A DNA stretch of 35,988 nt from Lentisphaeria bacterium (GCA_016287975.1 JAEEXV010000276.1:1-35988), one strand, 5' to 3'; shown: positions 1-8,706, counted from the stretch's first letter. The notes: generated by a model from the sequence alone, not told the origin. Numbers and translations are program-made.

Positions 1-260
1 ATTTGCCCCGCGTGTACCGGCGGGCTTGCCCGCTGGTAAAGCCGCCGCCAACTCACCCCGCCCCCGCATTTGCCCCGCGTGTACCGGGCGGGCTTGCCCG
101 CTGGCAAAGCCCCGATTCCCCGCCACCGCTGGCGAGCAAGCTCGCCAGCACACGCGCCACCCGCTCATATCTACGCCGCCCCCGCATTTGCCCCGCGTGT
201 GCCAGCGGGCTTGCCCGCTGGCAATCTGCTCGGTGTGTGCCTGCGGGCTTGCCCGCAGGC
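1..260. repeat. Cluster of five REP-like palindromes
   Basis: Five short palindromes lie at 17-36, 84-104, 128-149, 201-222 and 239-260. The best three are perfect 22-base inverted repeats with 10-base arms and a 2-base centre. Core arms differ between copies (CCAGCGGGC/GCCCGCTGG, CCTGCGGGC/GCCCGCAGG, CTGGCGAGC/GCTCGCCAG) but remain complementary, so pairing rather than sequence is conserved. Copies 1, 2 and 4 are preceded by the same ATTTGCCCCGCGTGT block, and copies 2 and 5 are followed by a shared AAAGCCCCGA stretch, giving units of about 60 bases. The cluster lies just past the stop of the heptosyltransferase gene, where REP elements usually occur. No convincing coding sequence is present in 1-297. 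Confidence 0.8.
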
Positions 261-297
261 AAAGCCCCGACTCCCCGCCCTTCCGTTTCCCGCCAGG

Positions 298-1647
298 CTA
301 CTTTCCAGGTCGGAATGTGGGGATTTTCTTGATGGTGGCGATGACCTGCTCGGGGGAGATCAGGCGCGTGCACTCGAACTGTCGCTGGTCGCCCTTGTGT
401 CGGGGGCACCATAGGAAGTCGAAGTGGTCGAAGTTCTCGCGCATGTCGTTCCAGCAGGAATGGCAGGTATGATAGTTGATGATGCGGTAGGGGGTGTGGA
501 ACTCGTTGGTGGGGTGCGTGAAGCCCGAGATCATGACAATCGGCACCTTGCAGCCCCATGCGACCCATGAAAGCCCTGAGGAAAGCCCGACGAAGAAATC
601 GGCGTCCTTGATGAGGTTGACCCGCTCCTGCAGGGGGATGTCGCCCGTGAAGTCCTCGGCGCCATACGGGATGTAGTTCCAGTGGAGCCCCGTGCCGTGT
701 ACCTTCTCCTTGTCGATGCACAGCACGCGGTAGCCGTTGTCCTTGAGGAACTTCACCACGGTCAGCCAGCCAAACGGGTTGTTCCAGTACTTCGCCTGCG
801 AGGAGGACTGCGCCGCGATGCAGACATACTTCTCCTGGATCTTGCGCGGCGCGGTGAGGTTGAACCGCGGCGGCAGGTCGTTGAGGTCGTCCCCGTCGAG
901 CCCGAGGATGTACCCCGCGGTGCGGTGCAGACCGATATAGCGGAAGTCGATGGGCTGGTTGTCGACGTCGCCACGGAAGAAGAGCCCCATGTAGTAGGAG
1001 GCGTAGGGCCTGAATTTGACGGTGTCCTCGGGGCCGATGAAGGTGATGTCGGGATACTGGTCTTTGACCAGCGTCGCGATCCACGGCGTCATCACGCAGA
1101 CCAGTTTGCACTTGTGCTTGAGCTGGAAGCGCTCGACGTAGGAGAACCATCCAATGGAATCGCCGATGGTGCCGACGGGCAGCTGCACCATGACCTCCTT
1201 GCCCGTGAGGTCCATGTCATGCTCGAAGATCGGCTTGTCCTTGCCCTTCTCGTGGATGATGAGGCGGAATTTGATGTAGAACTTCTTGACCGAGGTGATG
1301 AAGGCCCCTGGCACGGTGTCATTGCTGTAGAGAATGACGCCCGTGTCGATGTCCATGAAGGTCACATGGTAGGTCTTCTCGTTGCGGGGAAACAGGATCC
1401 GAATGCCGTGGTTGAAGTCGAACTTGATGCCGTCCACGGCATCCAGCACTGGTATCTGCGGAATCTCGCCATAGATGGACTTCTGCGCGCCCTCGGGACG
1501 CTTCTGCCCTGGCGCCAAATCGGGGTCCCCCGTGCTCTTCTGCACGGCGGACGACGACGGAACAGGCGACGCCGCAGGAGCGAGGGCATTGATGCTGATG
1601 TCCCCCGCGGGGGCGCCGAAGCCAGGGTTGATGGTGAAGTCCGCCAT
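298..1647 (-). CDS. TibC/Aah-type protein O-heptosyltransferase (iron-binding GT-B)
   Basis: This 449-residue protein resembles the autotransporter strand-loop-strand O-heptosyltransferases, which transfer heptose from ADP-heptose to serines of autotransporter passenger domains in the cytoplasm. Family landmarks are the FDFNHG start of the N-terminal beta domain (about residue 76), the QLPVGTIGDSIGW segment (155-167) and a C-terminal GT-B domain. Four cysteines, C395, C398, C414 and C426, follow the CxxC, C, C spacing that binds ferric iron and supports the dodecamer in TibC. Residues 1-72 are a proline/alanine/serine-rich extension not expected in the family. The start has a GGGAG ribosome site. 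It follows the 80-residue gene by 10 bases, so the two are probably co-transcribed. No autotransporter substrate is visible here; it may lie outside the window. Confidence 0.82.
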   Translation of the reverse strand: MADFTINPGFGAPAGDISINALAPAASPVPSSSAVQKSTGDPDLAPGQKRPEGAQKSIYGEIPQIPVLDAVDGIKFDFNHGIRILFPRNEKTYHVTFMDIDTGVILYSNDTVPGAFITSVKKFYIKFRLIIHEKGKDKPIFEHDMDLTGKEVMVQLPVGTIGDSIGWFSYVERFQLKHKCKLVCVMTPWIATLVKDQYPDITFIGPEDTVKFRPYASYYMGLFFRGDVDNQPIDFRYIGLHRTAGYILGLDGDDLNDLPPRFNLTAPRKIQEKYVCIAAQSSSQAKYWNNPFGWLTVVKFLKDNGYRVLCIDKEKVHGTGLHWNYIPYGAEDFTGDIPLQERVNLIKDADFFVGLSSGLSWVAWGCKVPIVMISGFTHPTNEFHTPYRIINYHTCHSCWNDMRENFDHFDFLWCPRHKGDQRQFECTRLISPEQVIATIKKIPTFRPGK

Positions 1648-1657
1648 GGCCTTCTCC

Positions 1658-1900
1658 CTATTGCGCGTTTTCGTTCTTCTTGAGCACGCCCGCCTCGACG
1701 AGCTTGTCGATCAATTGCTGCATCGAGTTGAAGGCCGCGAGGAAGCCCTGCGGCGGCATGATGAGGCGCGTGTGGGATTCGGGGACGGGCGCCTTGCCTT
1801 CCTCGGTCGGCTGGAGGGTCACGAGGTCGAAGCGGACCATGCCGCCCGCGAAATGGATCTGGCCAATGCCGTCCGCGAAGATTTCTTTCTTGTCTGCCAT
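1658..1900 (-). CDS. Small conserved-looking protein, possible heptosyltransferase companion
   Basis: An 80-residue protein that I do not recognise with certainty. It has no signal peptide or membrane segment. The pattern is an N-terminal stretch of likely beta strands (IFADGIGQIHFAGGMVRFDL), a charged loop (residues about 30-42), then RLIMPPQGFLAAF and an amphipathic helix (MQQLIDKLVEAGVL). This layout loosely recalls DUF3467-type proteins, but that is a weak impression. A GAGGA ribosome site precedes the ATG. It ends only 10 bases before the heptosyltransferase start, which suggests a joint role, for example in chaperoning or docking the substrate. Function is unknown. Confidence 0.7.
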   Translation of the reverse strand: MADKKEIFADGIGQIHFAGGMVRFDLVTLQPTEEGKAPVPESHTRLIMPPQGFLAAFNSMQQLIDKLVEAGVLKKNENAQ

Positions 1901-2014
1901 GGTGTTTGGATTCCTCTGCTTGTGGTGGATTGCCGAAATGACGGTAAGATAATGCGCAAACGGGAGTTTGCAACAATCTCCGCCGCAATCGGGGAGAGAT
2001 GGTCTGCGGCGGGG

Positions 2015-2887
2015 CTATGGCTCCCTGGGCCAGGAGGACGGGCGCACCAGGGTCTCGGGGAACGGCCTGCGCATGGCCTCGATCTCGGCCATGATGTCAG
2101 GCGGCAGCGGCCCCGCCTCGGCCGCCTGGATGTTGCCTTCCAGCTGCGCGTTGTCGAGCACCCCGAAGAGCACCTGGTCGATGCGGGGACGCGACAGGTT
2201 GTAGCGCAGATGGAACTCGAAGCGGGACAGGCCCAGGCGGCGGCGGATCGGCTCGAAGGTCTGGATTTCAGGCAGGAAACGCCGCAGCCTCGCGGGGATG
2301 TCCTCTGGCTCCATCAGCAGCAGTCCCTGCAGGAACGCGCTGCGCATGAAAATCTTCGCCGTCGTCTTCACGGCGTCGAAGCGGGTGTCGAGGATGTTTC
2401 CAGGCACTTGCAGGAAGTCGCAGTCGTAGGTGGCGTCCGCGGCGGCCAGGGAATCCAGCGACACGCCGTAGTGCTCCACCAGCCCCTCCGCCTTCAGTTT
2501 CGCCAGCAGCGGCAGATAGCGCGCGCCCGATTCATTGTGGAAGAGCACGCCGTACAGCCGCTCGACGCCCAGCCGCTCCTTCGACTCCTGCAGGCTGGCG
2601 CGGACAAACGGCTCGACCTCCTCCTCCTTCAGTTCAGGCGGCAGATGGCGCACCTTCGTGATGATCGCGAAGTCCCGCTTCAGCCCCAGTTCGTCCAGCG
2701 CCTTGCCCAGCACGAGTTCGCTGTTGCCGTAGGAGATGGCGGTATCCAGCGTGCGAACGCCGTGCTCATGCGCGGTCTTGAGGATGCGCAGCACCTCCTC
2801 GTAACTCACCTGCCCGCCAGTGTTCGCGACCCCGTAGGCCAGCCCGAACTGAACCGTGCCCAGCATCAACTTTCCAGTCAGCGACAT
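2015..2887 (-). CDS. Aldo/keto reductase
   Basis: A 290-residue NAD(P)H-dependent oxidoreductase of the aldo/keto reductase fold, probably cytosolic. The catalytic tetrad is visible: D48 (TLDTA), Y53 (SYGNSE), K78 (IITKV) and H117 (VLFHNES). The opening LMLGTVQFGLAYGVANTGGQ is typical of the subgroup often found near surface-glycan genes, which fits the nearby heptosyltransferase. The start at 2887 is chosen over an in-frame upstream ATG at 2929 because it has GGAG nine bases before it and removes a poorly conserved charged leader. It begins 34 bases after the transporter-kinase gene and probably shares its transcript. The substrate cannot be told. Confidence 0.88.
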   Translation of the reverse strand: MSLTGKLMLGTVQFGLAYGVANTGGQVSYEEVLRILKTAHEHGVRTLDTAISYGNSELVLGKALDELGLKRDFAIITKVRHLPPELKEEEVEPFVRASLQESKERLGVERLYGVLFHNESGARYLPLLAKLKAEGLVEHYGVSLDSLAAADATYDCDFLQVPGNILDTRFDAVKTTAKIFMRSAFLQGLLLMEPEDIPARLRRFLPEIQTFEPIRRRLGLSRFEFHLRYNLSRPRIDQVLFGVLDNAQLEGNIQAAEAGPLPPDIMAEIEAMRRPFPETLVRPSSWPREP

Positions 2888-2921
2888 CTTGTTTTTCTCC
2901 GTGGATTGACCGTTGTGTCTC

Positions 2922-5849
2922 TCATGCATCCCCGCTGATTGCCCTGCTCAAGGCCGTCATCAGCTTCGGCAGCTGGATCGGCTTGGCAATGTAGTCGTTC
3001 ATCCCCGCCGCCAGCGCTTTTTCGCGGTCCTCCGAGGAGGCGCTCGCGCTCAGCCCCACGATCGGCACCGCCGCCTTCCGCCCGTCCTTCAGCATCCGTA
3101 TCCGCCGCGTCGCCTCGTAGCCGTCCATCACGGGCATCAGCACATCCATCAGCACCACGGTGTAATGTCCCGCCTCCGCCGCCTCCACCATCTTCACCGC
3201 GGCCTCGCCGTTTTCCGCCTCCTCGGCCTCGAAGCCGCGCTTCGACAGCATCGCCCGCGCAAGTTGACGGTTGAACAGCACGTCGTCGACAATGAGCACC
3301 CTGCTCCCAGTGAAACTCGAGCGGACTTCAAATGTCGGGGGCTTCTCCTGCCCCACCATCCCCGACGCCTTCGGAAGGCGAAGCGTCACCGTGAACTCGG
3401 TGCCCTTCTGCAGCCTCGTGCGGACCCCGATCGACCCATGCATCGCGTCCACGATCCCCTTGGCGATTGCCAGGCCCAGCCCCGTCCCCTCGATGCTGCC
3501 GTCCGAACTCTCCCGCTCGAAGGCGTCGAAGAGTTTCGCCGCGAAGGCCTGGGTCATGCCGATGCCCGTGTCACGCACCTTGAACTCGAAGACGCAGTCC
3601 CCGCCCTCCGCATCCGCCACCTGGGCCAGCCGCACGTGCACCTGTCCGCCGCGCGGGGTGAACTTGTAGGCGTTTCCGACGAGGTTCATCAGCACACGGC
3701 TCAACTGGTGTCGGTCGCAGCGCACCGCCGTCACCGTGTCAGGGGCGACCTCCACGGTGAACTGGATTGCCTTCTGCTCCATCTGGACCTGGAAGATCTC
3801 CTTGATGTTCTGCAGCACCGCCCCCAAATCCACATCCTCGGGCACCACCTTGAAGCGGCCGCTCTCCAGCCGCGCCAGTTCCAGGATGTCGTTGACCAGC
3901 AGCAGCAGATGCCGCCCCGCCAAATCGATCTTCCCGAGATAGTCCTGGATCTCCTCCTGGTCCTTCGACTGGCGCGCCAGCGTCGTGAACCCCATCACCG
4001 CGTTCATCGGCGTGCGGATGTCATGCGAGATGCTCGCGAAAAAGCGCGACCGCGCGAGATTGCGCTCCTCCGTCTCCATCTTCGCACGCTCCGCCTCCCG
4101 CTCCCGCCGCAGCCGCGAGAAGTTGATCGCGAAGATCGCGAAGACCGTCAGAAAGATGCACGACATTGGAACCATGTTGCTGCGCATCAGCGAATTCTGG
4201 ATCCGAAGCATCTTCCGTCGGAAGGCGCGGAAATGCGGATCCTTGACTGCGGGCGGCGGGGACGCCTCGTCCTCTGCATCTGGATCCCCGTAGTATTCGC
4301 GCGCATCATGGACAATCTGCACCGTCGCCCCGTGAATCGCCTGGCGCATCCACATCACCGCCGAAATGAAGACGAGGACGAAGAGGGTCGTGCACACCAG
4401 CAGCGATTTGCCGAAACGGGTCTGCCCGTCAAGCCGGAACAGATGCCGAAACACCATCAGGCCCAGGATGCACCAGATGGTGAGAATCAGATACGCCTCA
4501 GGCTGCATCCCCTGCTTCGACCACAGGTTCGGCGCCAGCAGGTTCACCGCGAAGAAAATCGACATCGCCAGCCCCGCCAGCCCCGTCGCCTGGATCATGC
4601 GGTTCCGCGTCTCCCGCGCGCTCAGGAACGCCGCCAGCGAGGTATAGGCGTAGGCGATGGTCGCCCCAAACGAAAGGACGTCCACCACCCAGTTGACCAC
4701 CGTGCGCCCCAGGAACGGAATCCCGATCGACAGGCACATCACGAAGAGCATCGCGTTGCGCGGGCGGCGGTCGTCGGTGGTCTTACCGAACCAGGGCGGC
4801 AGAATCCCCTGCGTCGCCATCGAATGCAGCAGCCTGGTGCTGGCCAGGAAGAAGCCGATGATCCCCGTGACAATCGCGGCGAAGACGCTCACGCCGATCA
4901 GCGCCAGCCCCCAGCCCCCCAGCGCAAGGCGCACCGCGTAGAAGGTGGGCACCGCATTCAGGTCGGCCGTCTCGGGATGGTTGGCGAAATAGTCCATCCA
5001 GCCGCCCTGCCCCACTGGCATGCACAAGGCCGCCAGCAATGCCAGCAGGATATAGGTCAACGCCCCCACCAGCAGCGCGATGGCCATGATGCGGAGGCTG
5101 TGTCGCGAGGAGAAGCGGAACTCCTTCACCGTGTTGCTGATGGTCTCGAACCCCACAAACGCCCACGGGATCACCACCAGCACATGGACGATCTGCAGCA
5201 GGCGCGAGCCGTCTGGCTGGAAACCTGGCGCCAGCGCGCCCAGCCGACAGCCATGCCGCGCCCAGGCCCCCAGAAAGCAGGCCGCGACGCCGATGACCAG
5301 AAGAAGCGCCAGCACGGTCTGCAGGCGGACTGCCAGGCGTTTCCGCACCAGGCAAAGCCAACAGCAGCCAACCAGCACCAGCATCTCCACCAGCACATCC
5401 CCGAAATAAATGTCGTATCCCGCCAGCTGGTAGTGGAAGCCGAACGCCAGCCGATTGCCCAGCAGATAGCGCCCGATCAACGACAGTGCCGTCGTATTCG
5501 CCCACAGGCAGCTGATGTAGGTCAGCACCAGGAACCACGAGCACACGAAGGCCGCGTCATGACCCAGTTGCCTCAGCGCAAAGGTGAAGGCGCCGCCCTC
5601 GTCTGGATATCGGGTGAGCATGAAATAGTAGTTCGCCGCGATCACCAGCATTGCCAGCATGCCAATCGCCACCGAGATCACCGTGCCCAGCGGCCCTGCC
5701 CCAGGCAGAAAGGTCGTCCCTGGCATCACGAACGCCCCCCACCCCACAATGCACCCGAACGACAAAGCCCACGCGTTCAACTGGCTCAAATAGCCTTGGC
5801 TGGTGTCGCCCCGCGCGCCCCCCTGTTCCGATATTTTATCCGCTTCCAT
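2922..5849 (-). CDS. Amino-acid-permease-like transporter fused to hybrid histidine kinase and receiver
   Basis: A 975-residue protein. Residues about 20-500 form a multi-span APC-superfamily module with the TM1 glycine motif FGCIVGWGAFVMPG. A periplasmic-looking segment (about 505-555) and another membrane helix (about 558-577) lead into a linker and the kinase. The kinase has H-box H609 in SHDIRTP, N-box N726, DTGIGM (760-765) and the GTGLGLAIAKG lid. The receiver has the acidic pair D855-D856, phospho-acceptor D902 in MDVLMP and K956. All key kinase and receiver residues are present. The protein probably senses a transported or bound solute and relays phosphate internally; no output domain is attached and no separate regulator is nearby. 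Start: ATG with GGAG nine bases upstream. Confidence 0.9.
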   Translation of the reverse strand: MEADKISEQGGARGDTSQGYLSQLNAWALSFGCIVGWGAFVMPGTTFLPGAGPLGTVISVAIGMLAMLVIAANYYFMLTRYPDEGGAFTFALRQLGHDAAFVCSWFLVLTYISCLWANTTALSLIGRYLLGNRLAFGFHYQLAGYDIYFGDVLVEMLVLVGCCWLCLVRKRLAVRLQTVLALLLVIGVAACFLGAWARHGCRLGALAPGFQPDGSRLLQIVHVLVVIPWAFVGFETISNTVKEFRFSSRHSLRIMAIALLVGALTYILLALLAALCMPVGQGGWMDYFANHPETADLNAVPTFYAVRLALGGWGLALIGVSVFAAIVTGIIGFFLASTRLLHSMATQGILPPWFGKTTDDRRPRNAMLFVMCLSIGIPFLGRTVVNWVVDVLSFGATIAYAYTSLAAFLSARETRNRMIQATGLAGLAMSIFFAVNLLAPNLWSKQGMQPEAYLILTIWCILGLMVFRHLFRLDGQTRFGKSLLVCTTLFVLVFISAVMWMRQAIHGATVQIVHDAREYYGDPDAEDEASPPPAVKDPHFRAFRRKMLRIQNSLMRSNMVPMSCIFLTVFAIFAINFSRLRREREAERAKMETEERNLARSRFFASISHDIRTPMNAVMGFTTLARQSKDQEEIQDYLGKIDLAGRHLLLLVNDILELARLESGRFKVVPEDVDLGAVLQNIKEIFQVQMEQKAIQFTVEVAPDTVTAVRCDRHQLSRVLMNLVGNAYKFTPRGGQVHVRLAQVADAEGGDCVFEFKVRDTGIGMTQAFAAKLFDAFERESSDGSIEGTGLGLAIAKGIVDAMHGSIGVRTRLQKGTEFTVTLRLPKASGMVGQEKPPTFEVRSSFTGSRVLIVDDVLFNRQLARAMLSKRGFEAEEAENGEAAVKMVEAAEAGHYTVVLMDVLMPVMDGYEATRRIRMLKDGRKAAVPIVGLSASASSEDREKALAAGMNDYIAKPIQLPKLMTALSRAISGDA

Positions 5850-6039
5850 TTTGTGAAACTCCAGTTGGTTGATTGAATAATGTAATCCCTGTCAACGCAT
5901 TTGACGGATTCTCCGTCGTTTTCGGAATTCGCTGTTCTGCGCCGTGCGGCGCAAGTCGCCGCCCGCGATTCCCCCGCCACGGTCCCGCCACAAAATGCAG
6001 TCAAGGCTTTGGAATCGACTGCGGGTCATTCACCGAGCC

Positions 6040-6061
6040 GCCACGGCGGGGCCGCCGTGGC
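6040..6061. repeat. REP-like 22-base palindrome
   Basis: Arms GCCACGGCGG (6040-6049) and CCGCCGTGGC (6052-6061) are perfectly complementary around a 2-base centre. This is the same architecture (10-base arms, 2-base centre) as the palindromes at 201-222 and 239-260, though with a different sequence. It may be another member of the same structural class. Confidence 0.6.
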
Positions 6062-6075
6062 AACCATTTTCGGGC

Positions 6076-6172
6076 TCTGAAACCTGGGGTCTGGGGTCCC
6101 GATTGATGGGTCTGGGGTCTCGGGTCTGGGGTCCCGGATGATGGGTCTGAAGCCTGGGGTCTGGGGTCCCCG
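6076..6172. repeat. Heptamer tandem repeat, GTCTGGG type
   Basis: A stretch made of imperfect seven-base units of the GTCTGGG/GTCCCGG kind. Two 25-base blocks at 6076-6100 and 6146-6170 differ at a single base and are offset by exactly 70 bases, ten units. The array sits between the transporter-kinase and bamA, upstream of the proposed bamA promoter. It resembles the short tandemly repeated repetitive sequences known from some other bacteria. Confidence 0.75.
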
Positions 6173-6230
6173 TTCCCTCTCTCCATTTCCGAATCCCTCT
6201 CCCCGAAGAGCCGTTTTTCCGACGGGGGCG

Positions 6231-6260
6231 TTGTGCGGGTTGCGAATCCGCGACTACAGT
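6231..6260 (+). promoter_or_regulatory. Weak candidate promoter for bamA
   Basis: TTGTGC (6231-6236) and TACAGT (6255-6260) are 18 bases apart and lie about 45 bases before the bamA start. Each hexamer is only a partial match to the sigma-70 consensus, so this is tentative. Confidence 0.3.
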
Positions 6261-6305
6261 ACTTTGCATATCTGTCTTCCACCCGTTCTTCATCGGAGTC
6301 CACCC

Positions 6306-8702
6306 ATGACTGCCCGCCCCCTCCCACGCCTCCTCACCGTCGCCTGCCTCCTCGCCTGCCTCTCCGTCCTGGCCGCCGAAACCGTCGGGCGCATCCGCGT
6401 CGTCGACCTCACCGGCAACTCCAACCAGGCCGACCTGGAGCAATTGGTCAACGCCACCGTATCCACTCGCGTCGGCGGCGAACTCACCCCCGTCCGCCTC
6501 TCCGACGACCTCAAGGCGCTCCTCAAGGCCCCTGGCATCTCCGACGCCCAGACCAAGGTCGACCGCCTCGACGACGGCACCTGGCAGGTGACCTACCTCG
6601 TCTCCCTCCGGCACCTCGTCAGCGCCATCCGCGTCAACGGCGCCACCGAGTATTCTGAAAGCCGCCTCAAGCGCGCCCTCAAGACCAGGGTCGGCCGCCC
6701 CGTCGACTTCATCACCCTCGCCGAAGACCGCCGCGGCATCCTCGACCGCTACGAAAAGGCCGGCTTCCATGGCACCGAGGTCTCCACCCGCATGGAAAAG
6801 GACGCCGACGGACAGCCCACCATCCTCGTCTTCATCGTCCAGGAATCCACCCGCTGCAAACTCCAGGGCGTCCGCTTCGTCGGCAACCACGCCTGCTCCA
6901 GCGACGACCTCGAAGACGCCATCCCCACCAAGCGCCAGTGGTGGCGCTACATCTTCCGCTTCGGAAACTGGTACAACCCCAACCTCCAGCCCCAGGACAT
7001 CGACAAAATCCTCCGCCTCTATGCCACCCGTGGCTATCTCGACTGCCAGGTCGAACGCGTCGAGCGCGTCTACAACGAGGACAAGTCCTGGGTCACCCCG
7101 ACCTTCCACATCCGCGAGGGCAGGCCCTACCGCCTCGGCAAGCGCACCTTCACGGGCAACCAGCGCTTCACCACCCAGGAACTCCTCAAGGCCTGCCGCC
7201 TCCAGGAAGGCCAGGTCTACAACGCCGCCCAGGCCGACAACGACCTCGACGCCATGAAGGCAAAGTACGAGGCCCTCGGCTTCCTCGACCTCAAGTTCTA
7301 CCCCCGCCTCGAGCGCCATCCTGAATCCGCCACCGTCGACATCCACTACACCATCCACGAGGGAGACCCCCTCCGCATCGGCAACATCGTCATCTCAGGA
7401 AACACCGAAACCCGCGAACGCGTCATCCGACGCGAACTCGCCATCTTCGAAGACGACCTCGCCGACGCCCGCAAGATCCGCCAGAGCCAGCGCCGCCTCG
7501 AAAACCTCGGGTACTTCTCCTCCGTCGAGGTCGTCCCCAAGGCCACCCCCAGCCCAGGCCGCCGCGACCTCTCCATCCAGGTCACTGAAAAGCCCACTGG
7601 AACCATCTCCCTCGGCGCCGCCTTCTCCACCGAGGACAACCTCATGGGCTACCTCGAGCTCCAGGAGTCCAACTTCAGCCTCGACCGCCTCCTCAGCCTC
7701 GAATGGCCCCCGCGCGGCGACGGCCAGCGCATGCGCGCCTACATCGCCGTCGGCACCGACTCCACCAGCATCCGCATCTCCCACACCGAGCCGTCCCTCT
7801 TCGACAGCCAGTTCGACTGGACCAACGAGTTCTTCCTCACCACCCACTACGAGGACGAATATGACGAACGACACATCGGCGTCTCCTCCACCCTCTCCTG
7901 GCCCGTCGCGTTCCGCCTCCCCTTCCTCCCCAACCACACCGAATACTGGCGCATGGGCCTCGGCCTCCGCCTCGAGCAGATCCGCATCTCCAACCTCGAA
8001 GACGAGGAGAAGTTCGACCCCAAGACCGACCCCCGTGAACCCAACGAATGGCGCTTCCCGTCAGGCATGAACTACTCCCTTGAGGCCGACAAGGGCAGCA
8101 AGTTCACCAACCGCGTCATCCTCTCCCTCACCCGGGACACCCGAAACCGCTACATCTTCCCCGACCGAGGCTCCCGACTCCGCCTCGACGCCGAATATGT
8201 CACCAAGGCCCTCGGCAGCTATGCCGACTACATCAAGTTCCACGCGGGCGCCGACACCTTCCTCCCAGTCCACGACGACCTCTTCCTCCATCTCGCCGCC
8301 AACGCCTACACCGTCAGCCACCTGAGCGGCGAGGACGTCCGCGTCTTCGACCGCTACTTCGCAGGCGGCTACGGCGCCATCCGCGGCTTCCGACGCCACT
8401 ACGTCTCCCCCGTCAACCGCAACGAGAACTCCATCGGCGGCAAGACCATGCTCGTCGCCACCGCCGAACTCATCCAGCCCGTCAAGGACGTCATGTTCCT
8501 CAAGCTCTTCACCGACTGGGGCAACGTGTGGTGGGATTCCTGGGACGCCGACCTGGGCGAGATCAACGGCTCCGTCGGCGTCGGCATCCAGTTCCGCCGC
8601 ATCCCCATCCGTCTCGACTACGGCTATCCCGTCGTCACCCACGGCGAACACCTCAAGGGCTGCGGCGGACGCTTCCACTTCAGCATCGACTACTCCTTCT
8701 GA
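6306..8702 (+). CDS. bamA: Outer membrane protein assembly factor BamA
   Basis: A 798-residue precursor of the Omp85 protein that folds beta-barrel proteins into the outer membrane. A signal peptide ends near residue 24 (CLSVLAA). The N-terminal half contains repeated POTRA-like units (for example KLQGVRFVGNHACSSDDLEDAI, RLGKRTFTGNQRFTTQELLKA, RIGNIVISGNTETRERVIRREL, each a short hydrophobic strand plus a GN turn), about five in all. The C-terminal half is the barrel, with the conserved IRGF motif at 692-695 and the expected aromatic C-terminus (DYSF). The start at 6306 has GGAG upstream and gives a clean signal peptide; the in-frame extension back to 6138 runs through the heptamer repeat and is rejected. 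It is followed closely by the lptF-like gene, forming an outer-membrane biogenesis pair. Confidence 0.93.
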   Translation: MTARPLPRLLTVACLLACLSVLAAETVGRIRVVDLTGNSNQADLEQLVNATVSTRVGGELTPVRLSDDLKALLKAPGISDAQTKVDRLDDGTWQVTYLVSLRHLVSAIRVNGATEYSESRLKRALKTRVGRPVDFITLAEDRRGILDRYEKAGFHGTEVSTRMEKDADGQPTILVFIVQESTRCKLQGVRFVGNHACSSDDLEDAIPTKRQWWRYIFRFGNWYNPNLQPQDIDKILRLYATRGYLDCQVERVERVYNEDKSWVTPTFHIREGRPYRLGKRTFTGNQRFTTQELLKACRLQEGQVYNAAQADNDLDAMKAKYEALGFLDLKFYPRLERHPESATVDIHYTIHEGDPLRIGNIVISGNTETRERVIRRELAIFEDDLADARKIRQSQRRLENLGYFSSVEVVPKATPSPGRRDLSIQVTEKPTGTISLGAAFSTEDNLMGYLELQESNFSLDRLLSLEWPPRGDGQRMRAYIAVGTDSTSIRISHTEPSLFDSQFDWTNEFFLTTHYEDEYDERHIGVSSTLSWPVAFRLPFLPNHTEYWRMGLGLRLEQIRISNLEDEEKFDPKTDPREPNEWRFPSGMNYSLEADKGSKFTNRVILSLTRDTRNRYIFPDRGSRLRLDAEYVTKALGSYADYIKFHAGADTFLPVHDDLFLHLAANAYTVSHLSGEDVRVFDRYFAGGYGAIRGFRRHYVSPVNRNENSIGGKTMLVATAELIQPVKDVMFLKLFTDWGNVWWDSWDADLGEINGSVGVGIQFRRIPIRLDYGYPVVTHGEHLKGCGGRFHFSIDYSF

Positions 8703-8706
8703 CCCC

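Larger units (their letters stand above)
5850..6305. other. Divergent intergenic region, 456 bases
   Basis: Lies between the minus-strand transporter-kinase and the plus-strand bamA, so it must hold promoters for both. Visible items are a small palindrome GACGGA-TTC-TCCGTC (5903-5917), a perfect 22-base palindrome (6040-6061), the heptamer array (6076-6172) and a weak promoter candidate for bamA: TTGTGC at 6231-6236, 18-base spacer, TACAGT at 6255-6260. No gene is supported in it. Confidence 0.6.

Noticed and set aside
2913..5876. Antisense ORF of 987 codons opposite the transporter-kinase
   Set aside because: Same cause. The product is H/R/Q-rich without motifs, while the opposite strand encodes a full kinase with all catalytic residues.
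5867..5895. TTGACA on the minus strand as -35 of the transporter-kinase promoter
   Set aside because: The hexamer is perfect, but no acceptable -10 lies 16-18 bases downstream.
6138..6305. Upstream extension of BamA
   Set aside because: It crosses the heptamer repeat and would bury the signal peptide; the start at 6306 has a ribosome site.
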